A stretch of DNA of 64,000 nucleotides, taken from contig NZ_CP089975.1 of NCBI RefSeq assembly GCF_029581575.1, positions 620,001-684,000 of the forward strand, in the 5' to 3' direction. The notes under the pieces are model-generated. The model did not search any database, was not told where the DNA came from, and was given only the letters and a program-made list of their open reading frames with translations. The DNA is from Moraxella nasibovis (lineage in GTDB: Bacteria; Pseudomonadota; Gammaproteobacteria; Pseudomonadales; Moraxellaceae). The position numbers and the translations under genes are program-made. This document shows, piece after piece, positions 34,224 through 42,008 of this stretch (the stretch's first letter is position 1; every line of letters begins with the position of its first letter).

Positions 34224-34589
34224 ATGCTATTAAAAGCGGTGTTGAGTGTTTTTGCGTGTTTATTTTTGGGGCAGGCGATTGTTACGGTGCTAAATTTGCC
34301 TTTGCCTGCCAGCGTGATTGGGCTGCTGTTGTTGTTTGGTGCTTTGCAGGTTGGGCTTGTTAGGCTTGAAACGGTGGAAAAACTTGCCAAAGTCATGCTT
34401 GATCATTTGGTGCTATTGGTCATTCCTGCGTGTATTTCGATCATGCAGTATTTGGACATCATTGCTGATGATTTGTGGATTTTGGTGGCGGCAACGACCA
34501 TCAGTACTTTTTTGGTGTTGATTGTTACCGCCAAAAGCTACGATTGGCTTAGAAAATTACAAAAACTGCGAGCAGGTAGGGGGCTTTGA
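34224..34589 (+). CDS. CidA/LrgA-family holin-like membrane protein
   Basis: Small inner-membrane protein, 121 aa, with four hydrophobic segments and the family motif LPLPASVIGLLLLFGALQVG (about 27-46). Family members are described as holin-like regulators of murein hydrolase activity and, in some bacteria, as by-product transporters. It is followed directly by an LrgB-family gene (1-bp overlap), the usual pairing. No LytSR-type regulator is adjacent. E. coli homologues are YohJ and YohK. Confidence 0.92.
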   Translation: MLLKAVLSVFACLFLGQAIVTVLNLPLPASVIGLLLLFGALQVGLVRLETVEKLAKVMLDHLVLLVIPACISIMQYLDIIADDLWILVAATTISTFLVLIVTAKSYDWLRKLQKLRAGRGL

Positions 34590-35293
34590 TGGTGGAGCAA
34601 TTGTCTGTTTTAAAAAGCAATCCGTTTTTCTTGCTGTTTGTGATGATTGGCGTGTTTGAGCTGAGTGTGTGGCTAAGACAAAAACTCAAACAACCACTCA
34701 TCAATCCAACGCTCATCACCACTGTGGGGGTAATTGCGTTTTTAAAATTGTTTGGCATCTCGTGGGCGGATTTTGAAATGGCAAGCTCGCATTTGAGTTT
34801 TTGGCTACAACCTGTGGTGGTGTGCATGGCAGTGCCTTTGTATGTACAATGGCAAAAAATCCGCTCGCAGTGGCTACCGATCATCGTCTCACAGGTGGTG
34901 GGGTCGATTGTGGGTATTGTCTCTGGGGTGCATCTGGTGCAGGCGATGGGCGGTAGTATGGACAGTATGATTGCGGTGTCTGCCAAGTCAGTTACCATGC
35001 CGATCGCCATTGAAGTGATGAATGTGCTGGGCGGCGTGGTGGGCATCAGTGCGGCGACCGTGCTGATTGCAGGCGTGGCAGGGCAAGTGATGGGGGTGTA
35101 TGTGCTACATCAGGTGCGTGTTCGCCGTGCGATGGCGGTGGGGCTGTCTTTGGGGACGGCATCGCACGCACTAGGCACGGCACGATCTATGCAGATGGGT
35201 TCTCGCCATGTGGCTTATGCGACTTTGGGCTTGATTTTAAATGGTATTTTGACGGCGTTTTTAGCACCTGTGATTGTGCCGTGGCTGGTGTAG
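34589..35293 (+). CDS. LrgB-family (YohK-like) membrane protein
   Basis: Partner of the preceding CidA/LrgA protein. The 234-aa product has about six membrane segments. The family signature KSVTMPIAIEVMNVLGGVVGISAATVLIAGVAGQ is present, as is AVGLSLGTASHALGTARSMQ. The ATG at 34589 overlaps the previous stop (TGATG), with AGGGGG upstream; a TTG one codon earlier is possible. Coupled translation with the LrgA-like gene is expected. Function in Gram-negatives is unsettled. Confidence 0.93.
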   Translation: MVEQLSVLKSNPFFLLFVMIGVFELSVWLRQKLKQPLINPTLITTVGVIAFLKLFGISWADFEMASSHLSFWLQPVVVCMAVPLYVQWQKIRSQWLPIIVSQVVGSIVGIVSGVHLVQAMGGSMDSMIAVSAKSVTMPIAIEVMNVLGGVVGISAATVLIAGVAGQVMGVYVLHQVRVRRAMAVGLSLGTASHALGTARSMQMGSRHVAYATLGLILNGILTAFLAPVIVPWLV

Positions 35294-35305
35294 GGCAGGG
35301 ATTTA

Positions 35306-36562
35306 ATGAAAAAGATTTTGCTACTGGATATTGAAAATGTGTCCGTCAAAGCCGATGAGATTTTTGCATTTTGTAAAAAGTATCATCGTGTTTATGTCAG
35401 TTTTGCCAAAACGCCCGCCATTTTTGCTTTGCAAGACATTGAGCCGTTGATTGCATTATTAAATAAAAAACTGTTTTTGATCTCAATGTCATTTAATAAA
35501 AAAAGCAATGGGGCGGATTTTGGTTTGGCGTTTTATGCAGGGCGATTAAGTGGGGAATTTACGCCACAAAAGACTAAATTTTACATTTTATCTGGAGATA
35601 GAGACTTTGAGCATATTGCTAAATTATTACAAGATAAGAAATTTACGGTAAAGCAAATCAGTAGAGATGGCTATCGCTTGGATAAAAGTATTGATGATGG
35701 TGTGTTGCCTGGCTTGTCAGCATTTAGGGAGAATATTTATTTACATGATGTGAAGCGTCTGTGCGATGTGTGGCATAAATATTGGCACAAGGGTAATCGT
35801 CCTGCCAAAATTAAAACTCTAAAGGGCTTTATTTATCAGCAAATTCGTTTGACTGACGAAAGTATTGATGAGATTTTTCGTCTGTTGCAGCAGTATCGCA
35901 TCATTCAAGTAAATAATACCAAGGTTGCCTTTAATCAACAGAATGTCAAAAGTTGGGCGAAGCTGACCATTGATGAATACGCACCGAAAAAATCTCAGCT
36001 TAAAGCTCGCAAACAGGAGCTGGCACTGCCACCAAAAAACGAGCAGATTTTGAGTAATTTGTCTTTGAAGCGATTAAAGGTTATTTGCGATTTGCTAGCT
36101 TTGACGCAAATTAAGCCAGATGACTTGCCTTCATTGACAGATTGGCTTAGAGCGAATGTCAATATTGAGCATGAGATTGGCGTGCAAAATGTTGTTCATG
36201 TCATGCAGGAGTATTGTGTGATGGAACAGGTGGATGGTCGCATGGTTTTTAACGATGAAGCGGTGGCAAATTGGGCGGCAGTCAATCTGAATTCTGGCAA
36301 TGATCATTTTGTCCGTATTGATGGTAGATTGTTTATTCGGGCAAAAGTGGATCGTCTAAAAGATCGGATTGCTCAATTGATTGATGATGAGCAAAAAGTG
36401 GGTGCTGTGGTTGATGAAAGCGAATACTTGGCGGTTGCTAAGTCCATCTTTCTTGATGAAAGTGATGAATTGTTGATGAAATTGGCAATCCATCAGCGGT
36501 GGGTGTCCTTGGTTGATGGTCAGGTTGTGTATGGTGATGTAGTAAATTCTATTCAAAACTAA
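35306..36562 (+). CDS. PIN-like (NYN-type) putative ribonuclease with three C-terminal repeat modules
   Basis: 418 aa. Residues 1-140 look like a PIN/NYN nuclease domain: LLLDIENV at the first strand (D8, E10), NGADFGLAFYAGRL (D70 region) and ILSGDRDFEHIAKLL carry the acidic residues that would bind Mg2+. The rest is cytoplasmic and contains three similar modules, each ending in a hairpin of the type RIIQVNNTKVAFN, CVMEQVDGRMVFNDEAV or RWVSLVDGQVVYGDVV, preceded by helical stretches. These may be winged-helix-like RNA- or DNA-binding repeats. It begins 12 bp after the lrgB-like gene with AGGG upstream, so it may be cotranscribed. RNA cleavage is inference from the PIN fold; the substrate is unknown. 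Confidence 0.75.
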   Translation: MKKILLLDIENVSVKADEIFAFCKKYHRVYVSFAKTPAIFALQDIEPLIALLNKKLFLISMSFNKKSNGADFGLAFYAGRLSGEFTPQKTKFYILSGDRDFEHIAKLLQDKKFTVKQISRDGYRLDKSIDDGVLPGLSAFRENIYLHDVKRLCDVWHKYWHKGNRPAKIKTLKGFIYQQIRLTDESIDEIFRLLQQYRIIQVNNTKVAFNQQNVKSWAKLTIDEYAPKKSQLKARKQELALPPKNEQILSNLSLKRLKVICDLLALTQIKPDDLPSLTDWLRANVNIEHEIGVQNVVHVMQEYCVMEQVDGRMVFNDEAVANWAAVNLNSGNDHFVRIDGRLFIRAKVDRLKDRIAQLIDDEQKVGAVVDESEYLAVAKSIFLDESDELLMKLAIHQRWVSLVDGQVVYGDVVNSIQN

Positions 36563-36574
36563 ACAAAGGTTTTT

Positions 36575-36645
36575 TCGTTCGTGGTGGGCTTGTCGAACCA
36601 TGACGGAAAGCCGTTCCACCCGAAGACATGGCTTAGGGAGAACGG
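36575..36645. repeat. Repeat family B element (CCGTTCG-type composite palindrome)
   Basis: The left half, from CGTTCGTGGTGGGCTTGTCG to CCATGACGG, and the right half, from CCGTTCCACCCGAAGACATG to AGAACGG, form two joined palindromic arms. The left half recurs at 52158 and, in reverse, in macB at 25416-25478. It lies 13 bp after the PIN-like gene and is followed by TTTTT, so it could act as its terminator. Confidence 0.8.
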
Positions 36646-36727
36646 TTTTTGTACAATTTTTGATATGAAGTGAGTATATTGTTTAACGATGAATATTTGG
36701 CTTGCTTAAATGACCTGACTTTACCCA

Positions 36728-36764
36728 CAAAAACACCCCAAAAACCATCTGATCTTTGGGGTGT
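36728..36764 (-). terminator. Terminator of htpX
   Basis: On the minus strand, ACACCCCAAA and TTTGGGGTGT form a 10-bp stem followed by TTTTTGTG. It lies 21 bp beyond the htpX stop. Confidence 0.85.
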
Positions 36765-36785
36765 GGAGATTGCAAAATTAACTCA

Positions 36786-37691
36786 TCAATTTGGCAGTTT
36801 TTGTAATGATGCAATGCGATCGTCTAGCGTTGGGTGGCTGCGGAACAGACTGGCAATGCTAAAACCTTGTGATTGACCACTTGAAATGGCAAATGCCTTC
36901 ATGCTTTCTGGCATTTGGTCTGGGCGAGCATCGCTTGGGCGTAGGGCATTTAGAGCGGCGATCATGTTATCACGACCTGCCAATCTTGCCCCCATTTCAT
37001 CAGCACGATATTCACGCAGGCGAGAGAACCACATGACGATGGCGCTTGCTAGGATGCCCAGTAAAATGTCCATCACGATGCTCGTGACAAAGTAGCCAAT
37101 ACCAGGGCTGTCACTTTCATTACGGAAAATCGCTCTGTCCACAAAGCTACCAATGATACGAGCAAAGAACATTACAAAGGCATTGACCACGCCTTGAATG
37201 AGTGCCAGTGTTACCATGTCGCCATTTGCCACATGACCAATCTCATGCGCCAAGACCGCTTCTACTTCTTCGGCGGTCATGGTGTGCAAAAGACCTGTGG
37301 ATACCGCCACCAAAGCGTTGTTTTTATTCCAGCCAGTCGCAAAGGCGTTTGGCTGAGCGTTGTCAAAAATACCTACTTCTGGCATACCGATGCCCACAGC
37401 CTTAGCTTGTTTGGCGACGGTATCCACCAGCCACTGCTCAGTGCCGTTTCTTGGGGTTTCAATGACGACCGTGCCTGTGGATTTTTTTGCCATCCATTTT
37501 GACAAAAACAGCGAGATGATCGAGCCAATCATACCATACAGCAGACACATCACCGCAAGGCTGGTGTAGTTCAAACCACCCGCACCATGCACTCCGCCTA
37601 AGCCAAAGACGCTGGATAGGATACTAAATACGATACTAAATACGACCAAAACCGCTATGTTGGTTAATAAAAACAAACCAATTCGCATCAT
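36786..37691 (-). CDS. htpX: Membrane zinc protease HtpX
   Basis: Inner-membrane M48 metalloprotease that degrades damaged membrane proteins. Two N-terminal membrane segments (about 5-28 and 42-65) precede the zinc motif HEIGH (149-153), with the third ligand Glu in the [13 protein letters not shown] region. Two further hydrophobic stretches follow the active site. [19 protein letters not shown] is the typical C-terminal segment. At 301 aa it is close to E. coli (293). Two adjacent ATGs (37691 and 37688) are possible starts. Sigma-32 or Cpx-type control is known elsewhere; I see no clear site here. Confidence 0.96.
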   Translation of the reverse strand: MMRIGLFLLTNIAVLVVFSIVFSILSSVFGLGGVHGAGGLNYTSLAVMCLLYGMIGSIISLFLSKWMAKKSTGTVVIETPRNGTEQWLVDTVAKQAKAVGIGMPEVGIFDNAQPNAFATGWNKNNALVAVSTGLLHTMTAEEVEAVLAHEIGHVANGDMVTLALIQGVVNAFVMFFARIIGSFVDRAIFRNESDSPGIGYFVTSIVMDILLGILASAIVMWFSRLREYRADEMGARLAGRDNMIAALNALRPSDARPDQMPESMKAFAISSGQSQGFSIASLFRSHPTLDDRIASLQKLPN

Positions 37692-37891
37692 GGGCTACAT
37701 TTCCTTTTAAAAAAACTCCGTTATCAAAACGGTAAATTAAACCAGTAATTCAATCAGTAATTCACGGATAAATCATCCGTGTGACTGTGGCTATTATAAG
37801 GCTTATTTAAAAAAATAAAAGCATTTGGACGCTATTGCCACAAAAAATAACAATTTAACCTAAAATTAGCCCAAAATCATACAAGCCATCG

Positions 37892-37947
37892 AAAAAACTC
37901 ACTTGGCAGATGGTATTAAAAATCAAAACCATAAAAAACCAAGTGAG
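37892..37947 (-). terminator. Terminator of the lytic transglycosylase gene
   Basis: On the minus strand, CTCACTTGG (37947-37939) pairs with CCAAGTGAG (37906-37898) across a 32-nt loop and is followed by TTTTTTCG. The long loop weakens it. It is 37 bp past the stop. Just before it the sequence GCTTTGCTATTTG is repeated directly. Confidence 0.65.
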
Positions 37948-37983
37948 TGAGCTTTGCTATTTGTGTTAGCTTTGCTATTTGCG

Positions 37984-38760
37984 TTATTTGCTTTGATTGA
38001 TATAGACTTTGCCAGCCGCCTGCGACAAAGTAGGCGTCTTTGGCGTGCTGTCGGCAAACACTTGTGTTGGTGTGGCGGTGGTTTGAGTATCGACATTCAT
38101 TGCCAGTTGATAATTTGAGCGGTTTAGGTTAGCGTCGTTGGCATATAGTGTCTGATAGCGGCTATTGACCTTGCGCACATAGTTGCGAGTTTCTTTGAAT
38201 GGTGGAATGCCGCCATAGCGACGCACATTAGCATGACCGGCGTTGTAAGCGGCGATGATGTGATCTCGGTTGGAGAATCTTTGGCTAAGCCATGCGATGT
38301 ATTTGACGCCGCCTTCGATGTTTTGCGCAGGGTCAAAGGCGTTATACACGCCCATGTCTCGTGCCGTACCCGGCATGAGCTGCATCAAGCCTTGCGCACC
38401 AACTGGTGAGACGGCATGGGGGTTGAAAGAGGATTCGGTGTGCATGATCGCTTTGACGAGTGCAGGATCGACACCATGACGGTTTGCTGATTGCAAAATC
38501 AAGGCGTCATAAGTGCTGTTGTTGATGGTGCCGATGTTTTGGCTGTACTGCGAAGTGGCAGCTGGCGTGCGCTGGACAGTGGTTTTGATGCCAAAATGAA
38601 TGTCGGAATCATAATAGCCGCCGCTGACATGTGCAAATTTGCTGGTGCCGCTGCCGTTTTGTGTGATGGTCGTCAAAAGCTTGCCATCGATGACTTGGGC
38701 GGCCATCGTTGAGGTCAAAGCGGTCAAAAGAAACAAGGGTAGTGCGGTAATTTTTTTCAT
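37984..38760 (-). CDS. Secreted lytic transglycosylase (SLT domain)
   Basis: Murein-cleaving enzyme, 258 aa, with a signal peptide (about 1-21, ending TMAAQ). The SLT/goose-lysozyme-like domain (about 80-200) contains the catalytic Glu in KAIMHTESSFNPHAVSPVGAQGLMQLMPGTA and the motif QNIEGGVKYIAWLSQRF followed by IIAAYNAGHANVRRYGGIPPF, with NYVRKV, so all family motifs are intact. The mature N terminus resembles a short SH3-like or linker region. It is single and ends in a Ser/Gln/Lys tail. Tandem 11-bp repeats lie 60 bp upstream of the start. Confidence 0.93.
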   Translation of the reverse strand: MKKITALPLFLLTALTSTMAAQVIDGKLLTTITQNGSGTSKFAHVSGGYYDSDIHFGIKTTVQRTPAATSQYSQNIGTINNSTYDALILQSANRHGVDPALVKAIMHTESSFNPHAVSPVGAQGLMQLMPGTARDMGVYNAFDPAQNIEGGVKYIAWLSQRFSNRDHIIAAYNAGHANVRRYGGIPPFKETRNYVRKVNSRYQTLYANDANLNRSNYQLAMNVDTQTTATPTQVFADSTPKTPTLSQAAGKVYINQSK

Positions 38761-38819
38761 AATTCATGGTGCTTTGGCGAGCTGATCGTTGTGTCAGATC
38801 GCCAAAAGCCTGTCAATTT

Positions 38820-38876
38820 AAAATATCGTTAAAATATCGTTAAAATATCGTTAAAATATCGGTTTAAAAATATCGG
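38820..38876. repeat. 11-bp tandem repeats upstream of the lytic transglycosylase gene
   Basis: AAAATATCGTT is repeated at 38820, 38831 and 38842, then AAAATATCGG at 38853 and AAAATATCGG again at 38867. The period is about one helical turn. It lies 60-116 bp before the transglycosylase start. The rest of 38877-39180 shows no gene I can support. Confidence 0.9.
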
Positions 38877-39183
38877 TTGAGTTGAATGTTTGCCAAACAA
38901 GCCAAATGGTTTTTTAAGTACGACAATTAAGTGCGCCAAGCGGATTTGCGGCAAAATTTCACGCATTATACCTAAGCTTATATCCAGTGTTTTTGCTTGA
39001 TTGTTGGTAATTGGTAACCATTGTGGCGGTAGATTTTAGCGCTTGACACATATTTGCTTGTACACACTTGGTGCGACATTGATAAAACCAAAACTTAGCA
39101 AATCACAAGCATCACATAATCATCATATGCGCATTAAAATGGGCTTAAAACGCCGCCATCTTTACTATGTGGGGACATTGAAC

Positions 39184-39215
39184 AAAAAAACAAGGGCAGA
39201 TGTGGATCTGCCCTT
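39184..39215 (-). terminator. Terminator of the nitroreductase gene
   Basis: Perfect 10-bp stem AAGGGCAGAT / ATCTGCCCTT (39192-39201 and 39206-39215) around a GTGG loop. On the minus strand it is followed by GTTTTTTTG. It lies 115 bp past the nitroreductase stop. Confidence 0.85.
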
Positions 39216-39330
39216 AAATTGGTAATTTGGTAATAAAATGGGAATGAATGGCAATTCACTCCCACTTGATTGATGCTATTTAAAATGACTGCATCATAAA
39301 GTCTTGGCTGGGACTGTCATAAGGCGATGT

Positions 39331-39936
39331 TTAAGCGCCATAAGAGGTAAAGCGCTCTTCAATCGGTGCAAAGGTTTTTTCGCCAGCAGGTGCTTCAATG
39401 CCGCCAAATACCAGCTGTGCACGCAGTTTCCAAGAGGCGGGAATGTTCCAAGTTTTCGCCACCGCCTCGTCAATCACAGGATTGTAGTGCTGCAAGTTTG
39501 CGCCGACTTGTACGGTTGCCAAAGTTGTCCACAGGGCGTATTGAATCATGGCGTTGGCATGGTCTGCCCACACAGGGAAATTGTCCGCATAGCTTGGAAA
39601 TTGCGCCTGCAAGCCTTCAACGACGCTCATGTCTTCAAACAAAAGCACCGTGCCTGCGGCGGCTTTGAACATATTGATTTTGTCATTGGTCGGCTCAAAA
39701 TTCTCAGCAGGCACGATGGCACGCAGCGCCTCTCGAGTCAGCTCCCACAGTTTGTCGTGTTCGGCGCCATGCAAAACGACAAGGCGGCTAGACTGCGAGT
39801 TGAATGATGATGGCGTGTGCAGTACGGCGTGCTTGACGATTTCATCGACTTCTTTGGCGCTGATTGGCAGCTCTTTGTTCAAGGCGTAAATAGAGCGGCG
39901 AAGTTCAGCGGCTTGTTGTAGGGTTTTGTAAGTCAT
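39331..39936 (-). CDS. Nitroreductase family protein (Frm2/Hbn1-like)
   Basis: FMN-dependent nitroreductase-fold protein of 201 aa. LRRSIYALNKELPI carries the family RRSI FMN-phosphate motif; HTPSSFNSQSSRLVVLHG is the second conserved block, and the Frm2-like subgroup pattern WADHANAMIQYALWTTLATVQVGANLQHYNP follows. The physiological substrate is unknown (quinone, nitro compound or lipid-signal related in homologues). It is divergent from a LysR-type regulator with a 228-bp shared gap, the usual layout of a LysR target, so control by that regulator is likely. AGGAG lies just before the start. Confidence 0.9.
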   Translation of the reverse strand: MTYKTLQQAAELRRSIYALNKELPISAKEVDEIVKHAVLHTPSSFNSQSSRLVVLHGAEHDKLWELTREALRAIVPAENFEPTNDKINMFKAAAGTVLLFEDMSVVEGLQAQFPSYADNFPVWADHANAMIQYALWTTLATVQVGANLQHYNPVIDEAVAKTWNIPASWKLRAQLVFGGIEAPAGEKTFAPIEERFTSYGA

Positions 39937-40094
39937 GAGGACTCCTTGGTTTGGGTGAATTTGTGCAAATCTGCTTTTAAAAATATCGACTTAAAGCCAT
40001 TATAACCGTAAAATCTTGGGAAACAAGTGGCTTTTTGTTGATGAATCATTTCTTAATAAGAAAAGATAAGCCAATTTATGCTATAATTATTTAA

Positions 40095-40144
40095 AATTTA
40101 CTTAATTTTCTTAAAAAGCTTAATTTACTTAACTTAATTTACTT
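40095..40144. repeat. Repeated AATTTACTT motif upstream of the LysR gene
   Basis: AATTTACTT occurs at 40095-40103, 40122-40130 and 40136-40144 in the AT-rich gap between the nitroreductase and LysR genes. These could be part of regulator or RNA polymerase binding, but low-complexity DNA makes the significance uncertain. Confidence 0.4.
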
Positions 40145-40164
40145 CAAAAGACAGACGGTGCAAT

Positions 40165-41097
40165 GTGGATACTTTAAAAAGCATAGAGGTGTTTCATCAG
40201 GTGGTGCAGCAGGGCAGCTTTACTAAGGCGGCACAGGCGTTAGACATCTCGGTGGCGATGGCGAGTAAGCATCTGGCGCATTTAGAAAGCACGCTTGGTG
40301 CTAAGCTTTTGCAGCGCAACAGCCGCAGCATCCATCTGACCGAGGCAGGCGCGCGTTATCATGCGGCATCTACCCATGCGCTTGATGTGCTGGATAATGC
40401 CAAACAGCAGGCATCTGGCATGGCGACGACGCCACAAGGTGAGCTAAAAATCACCATGCCCCGCTGGTTTGCCAATGCCAAAGTGGCGGGCTACTTGGCG
40501 GAGTTTAGCCAGCTGTATCCAAACATTGTGCTGAATCTGTCGCTGTCAAATCAGCTGGTCGATCTGGTGGCAGAAGGCTTTGATCTGGCGCTTAGATTGA
40601 CTCATGAGCCCAAGCCATCACTCATTGCAAGACCGCTTGGGCATATGTCGTTTTACCTGATGGCAAGCAAGGATTATTTGGCACGCCATGGCACACCCAC
40701 CACGCCAGATGAGCTCAATACACATCAAGGCGTGCTGCCCACCTATGTCAAGATGTCTGAACTCACCGTGCGCCACCGCCATGACGGCAGTAAGCACAGC
40801 ATACACCCCAAGGCGGTGATACTCTCCAATGACACGCCGATGAATGCCGAGCTCATCCGTGCTGGCATGGGTGTGGGCTATCTGCCAAGCTGGGTGGCGG
40901 AGGAGTATAGCGTGCAAGGCGAGATGGTGCGACTCCTTGAAGACTATGACATTTTGTCGGTGCCATTATATGCAGTGTATGTGGATCGAGCGTTTTTGAG
41001 TGCCAAAGTGCGGGCGTTCATTGATTTTTGGGTGGAAAAATGCACAAAAGATGCGCTTTTGTTGCAAGATGCTGAACATGCGTCATTGCTGAAATAA
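40165..41097 (+). CDS. LysR-family transcriptional regulator
   Basis: 310-aa LysR regulator. The N-terminal helix-turn-helix is standard (MDTLKSIEVFHQVVQQGSFTKAAQALDISVAMASKHLAHLE, residues 1-41), and the effector domain follows (about 90-295). The start is GTG at 40165; the nearby ATG at 40163 is in another frame and meets a stop at once. The ribosome site is weak. By its N terminus it belongs to the CrgA/AaeR-like group. It is divergent from a nitroreductase, its likely target. The inducer cannot be read from sequence. Confidence 0.92.
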   Translation: MDTLKSIEVFHQVVQQGSFTKAAQALDISVAMASKHLAHLESTLGAKLLQRNSRSIHLTEAGARYHAASTHALDVLDNAKQQASGMATTPQGELKITMPRWFANAKVAGYLAEFSQLYPNIVLNLSLSNQLVDLVAEGFDLALRLTHEPKPSLIARPLGHMSFYLMASKDYLARHGTPTTPDELNTHQGVLPTYVKMSELTVRHRHDGSKHSIHPKAVILSNDTPMNAELIRAGMGVGYLPSWVAEEYSVQGEMVRLLEDYDILSVPLYAVYVDRAFLSAKVRAFIDFWVEKCTKDALLLQDAEHASLLK

Positions 41098-41103
41098 AAT
41101 AAG

Positions 41104-41182
41104 TTGTGTGGGGTGGGGAAGAGCCTGTTATTTTTGGTGTAACTCATTGATTTTGTTGGATTTAAAGCTTAACACACCCTAC
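41104..41182. repeat. Interspersed repeat family A, copy 4
   Basis: The ends GTGTGGGGTG and ACACACCCTAC pair imperfectly. The centre TTTTTGGTGTAACTCATTGA, then TTTTGTTGGATTT, closely matches copy 1. It lies between the LysR gene and rnhB. Confidence 0.7.
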
Positions 41183-41273
41183 GACCATCTTTATAGATAA
41201 GTCTATTCTACAAAATAAGAATTTTGGTGGAAATGGCGATGATCAATACGCACCTTGCAGGCTAAACGGATGA

Positions 41274-42008
41274 TTAAAACAGCTCCGTCTGCTCACTTGC
41301 CAGCATCGTCCGCATGGGGTTAAAGCTTTTGCGATGCTCTGGGAGTATGCCGTATTCTGTGATGGCTTGTCGGTGGGCTTTGCTGGCATAGCCTTTATGT
41401 TTGTCAATGTGATAATCAGGATAGATGTTGGCAAATTCGTTCATGGCGGTGTCACGATGCACCTTGGCTAGGATACTGGCACAGGCGACGCTGCTGTGAA
41501 TGCCATCGCCTTTAATGAGCGTCTGAATGCAAGATTGATGACCCGCAAAGGCGGCGGACAGTGTCGGTGCAGCATTGCCGTCGATGATGACGCAGGTGTG
41601 CTCAGGGGTGATATTATTAAGTTTTATTAAACTTTCAATGGCAAGTCTCATGCCTAGCAATGTCGCTTGATAGATGTCGATGGCATCGATGATGTGCGCA
41701 GGAATATCAACGATGGCGTAGCTTTGGCTGATTTTTCGGATGGTATCGTATGCCAAAGCTCGCTTCTTGGCGGAGAGTTTTTTGCTGTCATTGATGGTGG
41801 CGATCGGCGTGCCGACCAAGTCAATCAAGCCAAATTCACCCGTCAAGGCAGCATCCAAAATCACCGCAGCCACTGTCATCTGACCAAATAACGAGCCACG
41901 ACCCACTTCATCAACGCCAATGACGACGACATCTGATCTGATTGGGTGATTTTGATGTGAGTGAATGGTGCAGGCGTGGACATGGCTGTCTTGGGTGTGG
42001 GCTTTCAT
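41274..42008 (-). CDS. rnhB: Ribonuclease HII
   Basis: Removes ribonucleotides from DNA and RNA primers. Catalytic motifs are VIGVDEVGRGSLFGQMTVAAVIL (DEVGRG, with the two first acidic residues), CVIIDGNAAP (third Asp) and KGDGIHSSVACASILAKVHRD, then HKGYASKAHRQAITEYGILPEHRKSF. At 244 aa it is longer than E. coli (198), with a His-rich N-terminal extension of about 25 residues and a variable C terminus. Its start overlaps the lpxB stop by 4 bp (ATGA), so it is translationally coupled; lpxB-rnhB is a conserved order. Confidence 0.95.
   Translation of the reverse strand: MKAHTQDSHVHACTIHSHQNHPIRSDVVVIGVDEVGRGSLFGQMTVAAVILDAALTGEFGLIDLVGTPIATINDSKKLSAKKRALAYDTIRKISQSYAIVDIPAHIIDAIDIYQATLLGMRLAIESLIKLNNITPEHTCVIIDGNAAPTLSAAFAGHQSCIQTLIKGDGIHSSVACASILAKVHRDTAMNEFANIYPDYHIDKHKGYASKAHRQAITEYGILPEHRKSFNPMRTMLASEQTELF

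Noticed and set aside
38820-38876. Replication origin iterons or DnaA boxes
   Set aside because: The 11-bp units do not match TTATCCACA-type boxes, there is no replication gene beside them, and parAB lies at the other end of the window.
39043-39225. A 60-codon plus-strand frame between the transglycosylase and nitroreductase genes
   Set aside because: There is no signal peptide, domain or ribosome site, and its end runs through the terminator hairpin at 39192-39215.
39304-39807. A 167-codon open frame opposite the nitroreductase gene
   Set aside because: The Cys/Arg/His-rich product is typical of an antisense translation; the nitroreductase on the other strand has clear family motifs and a terminator.
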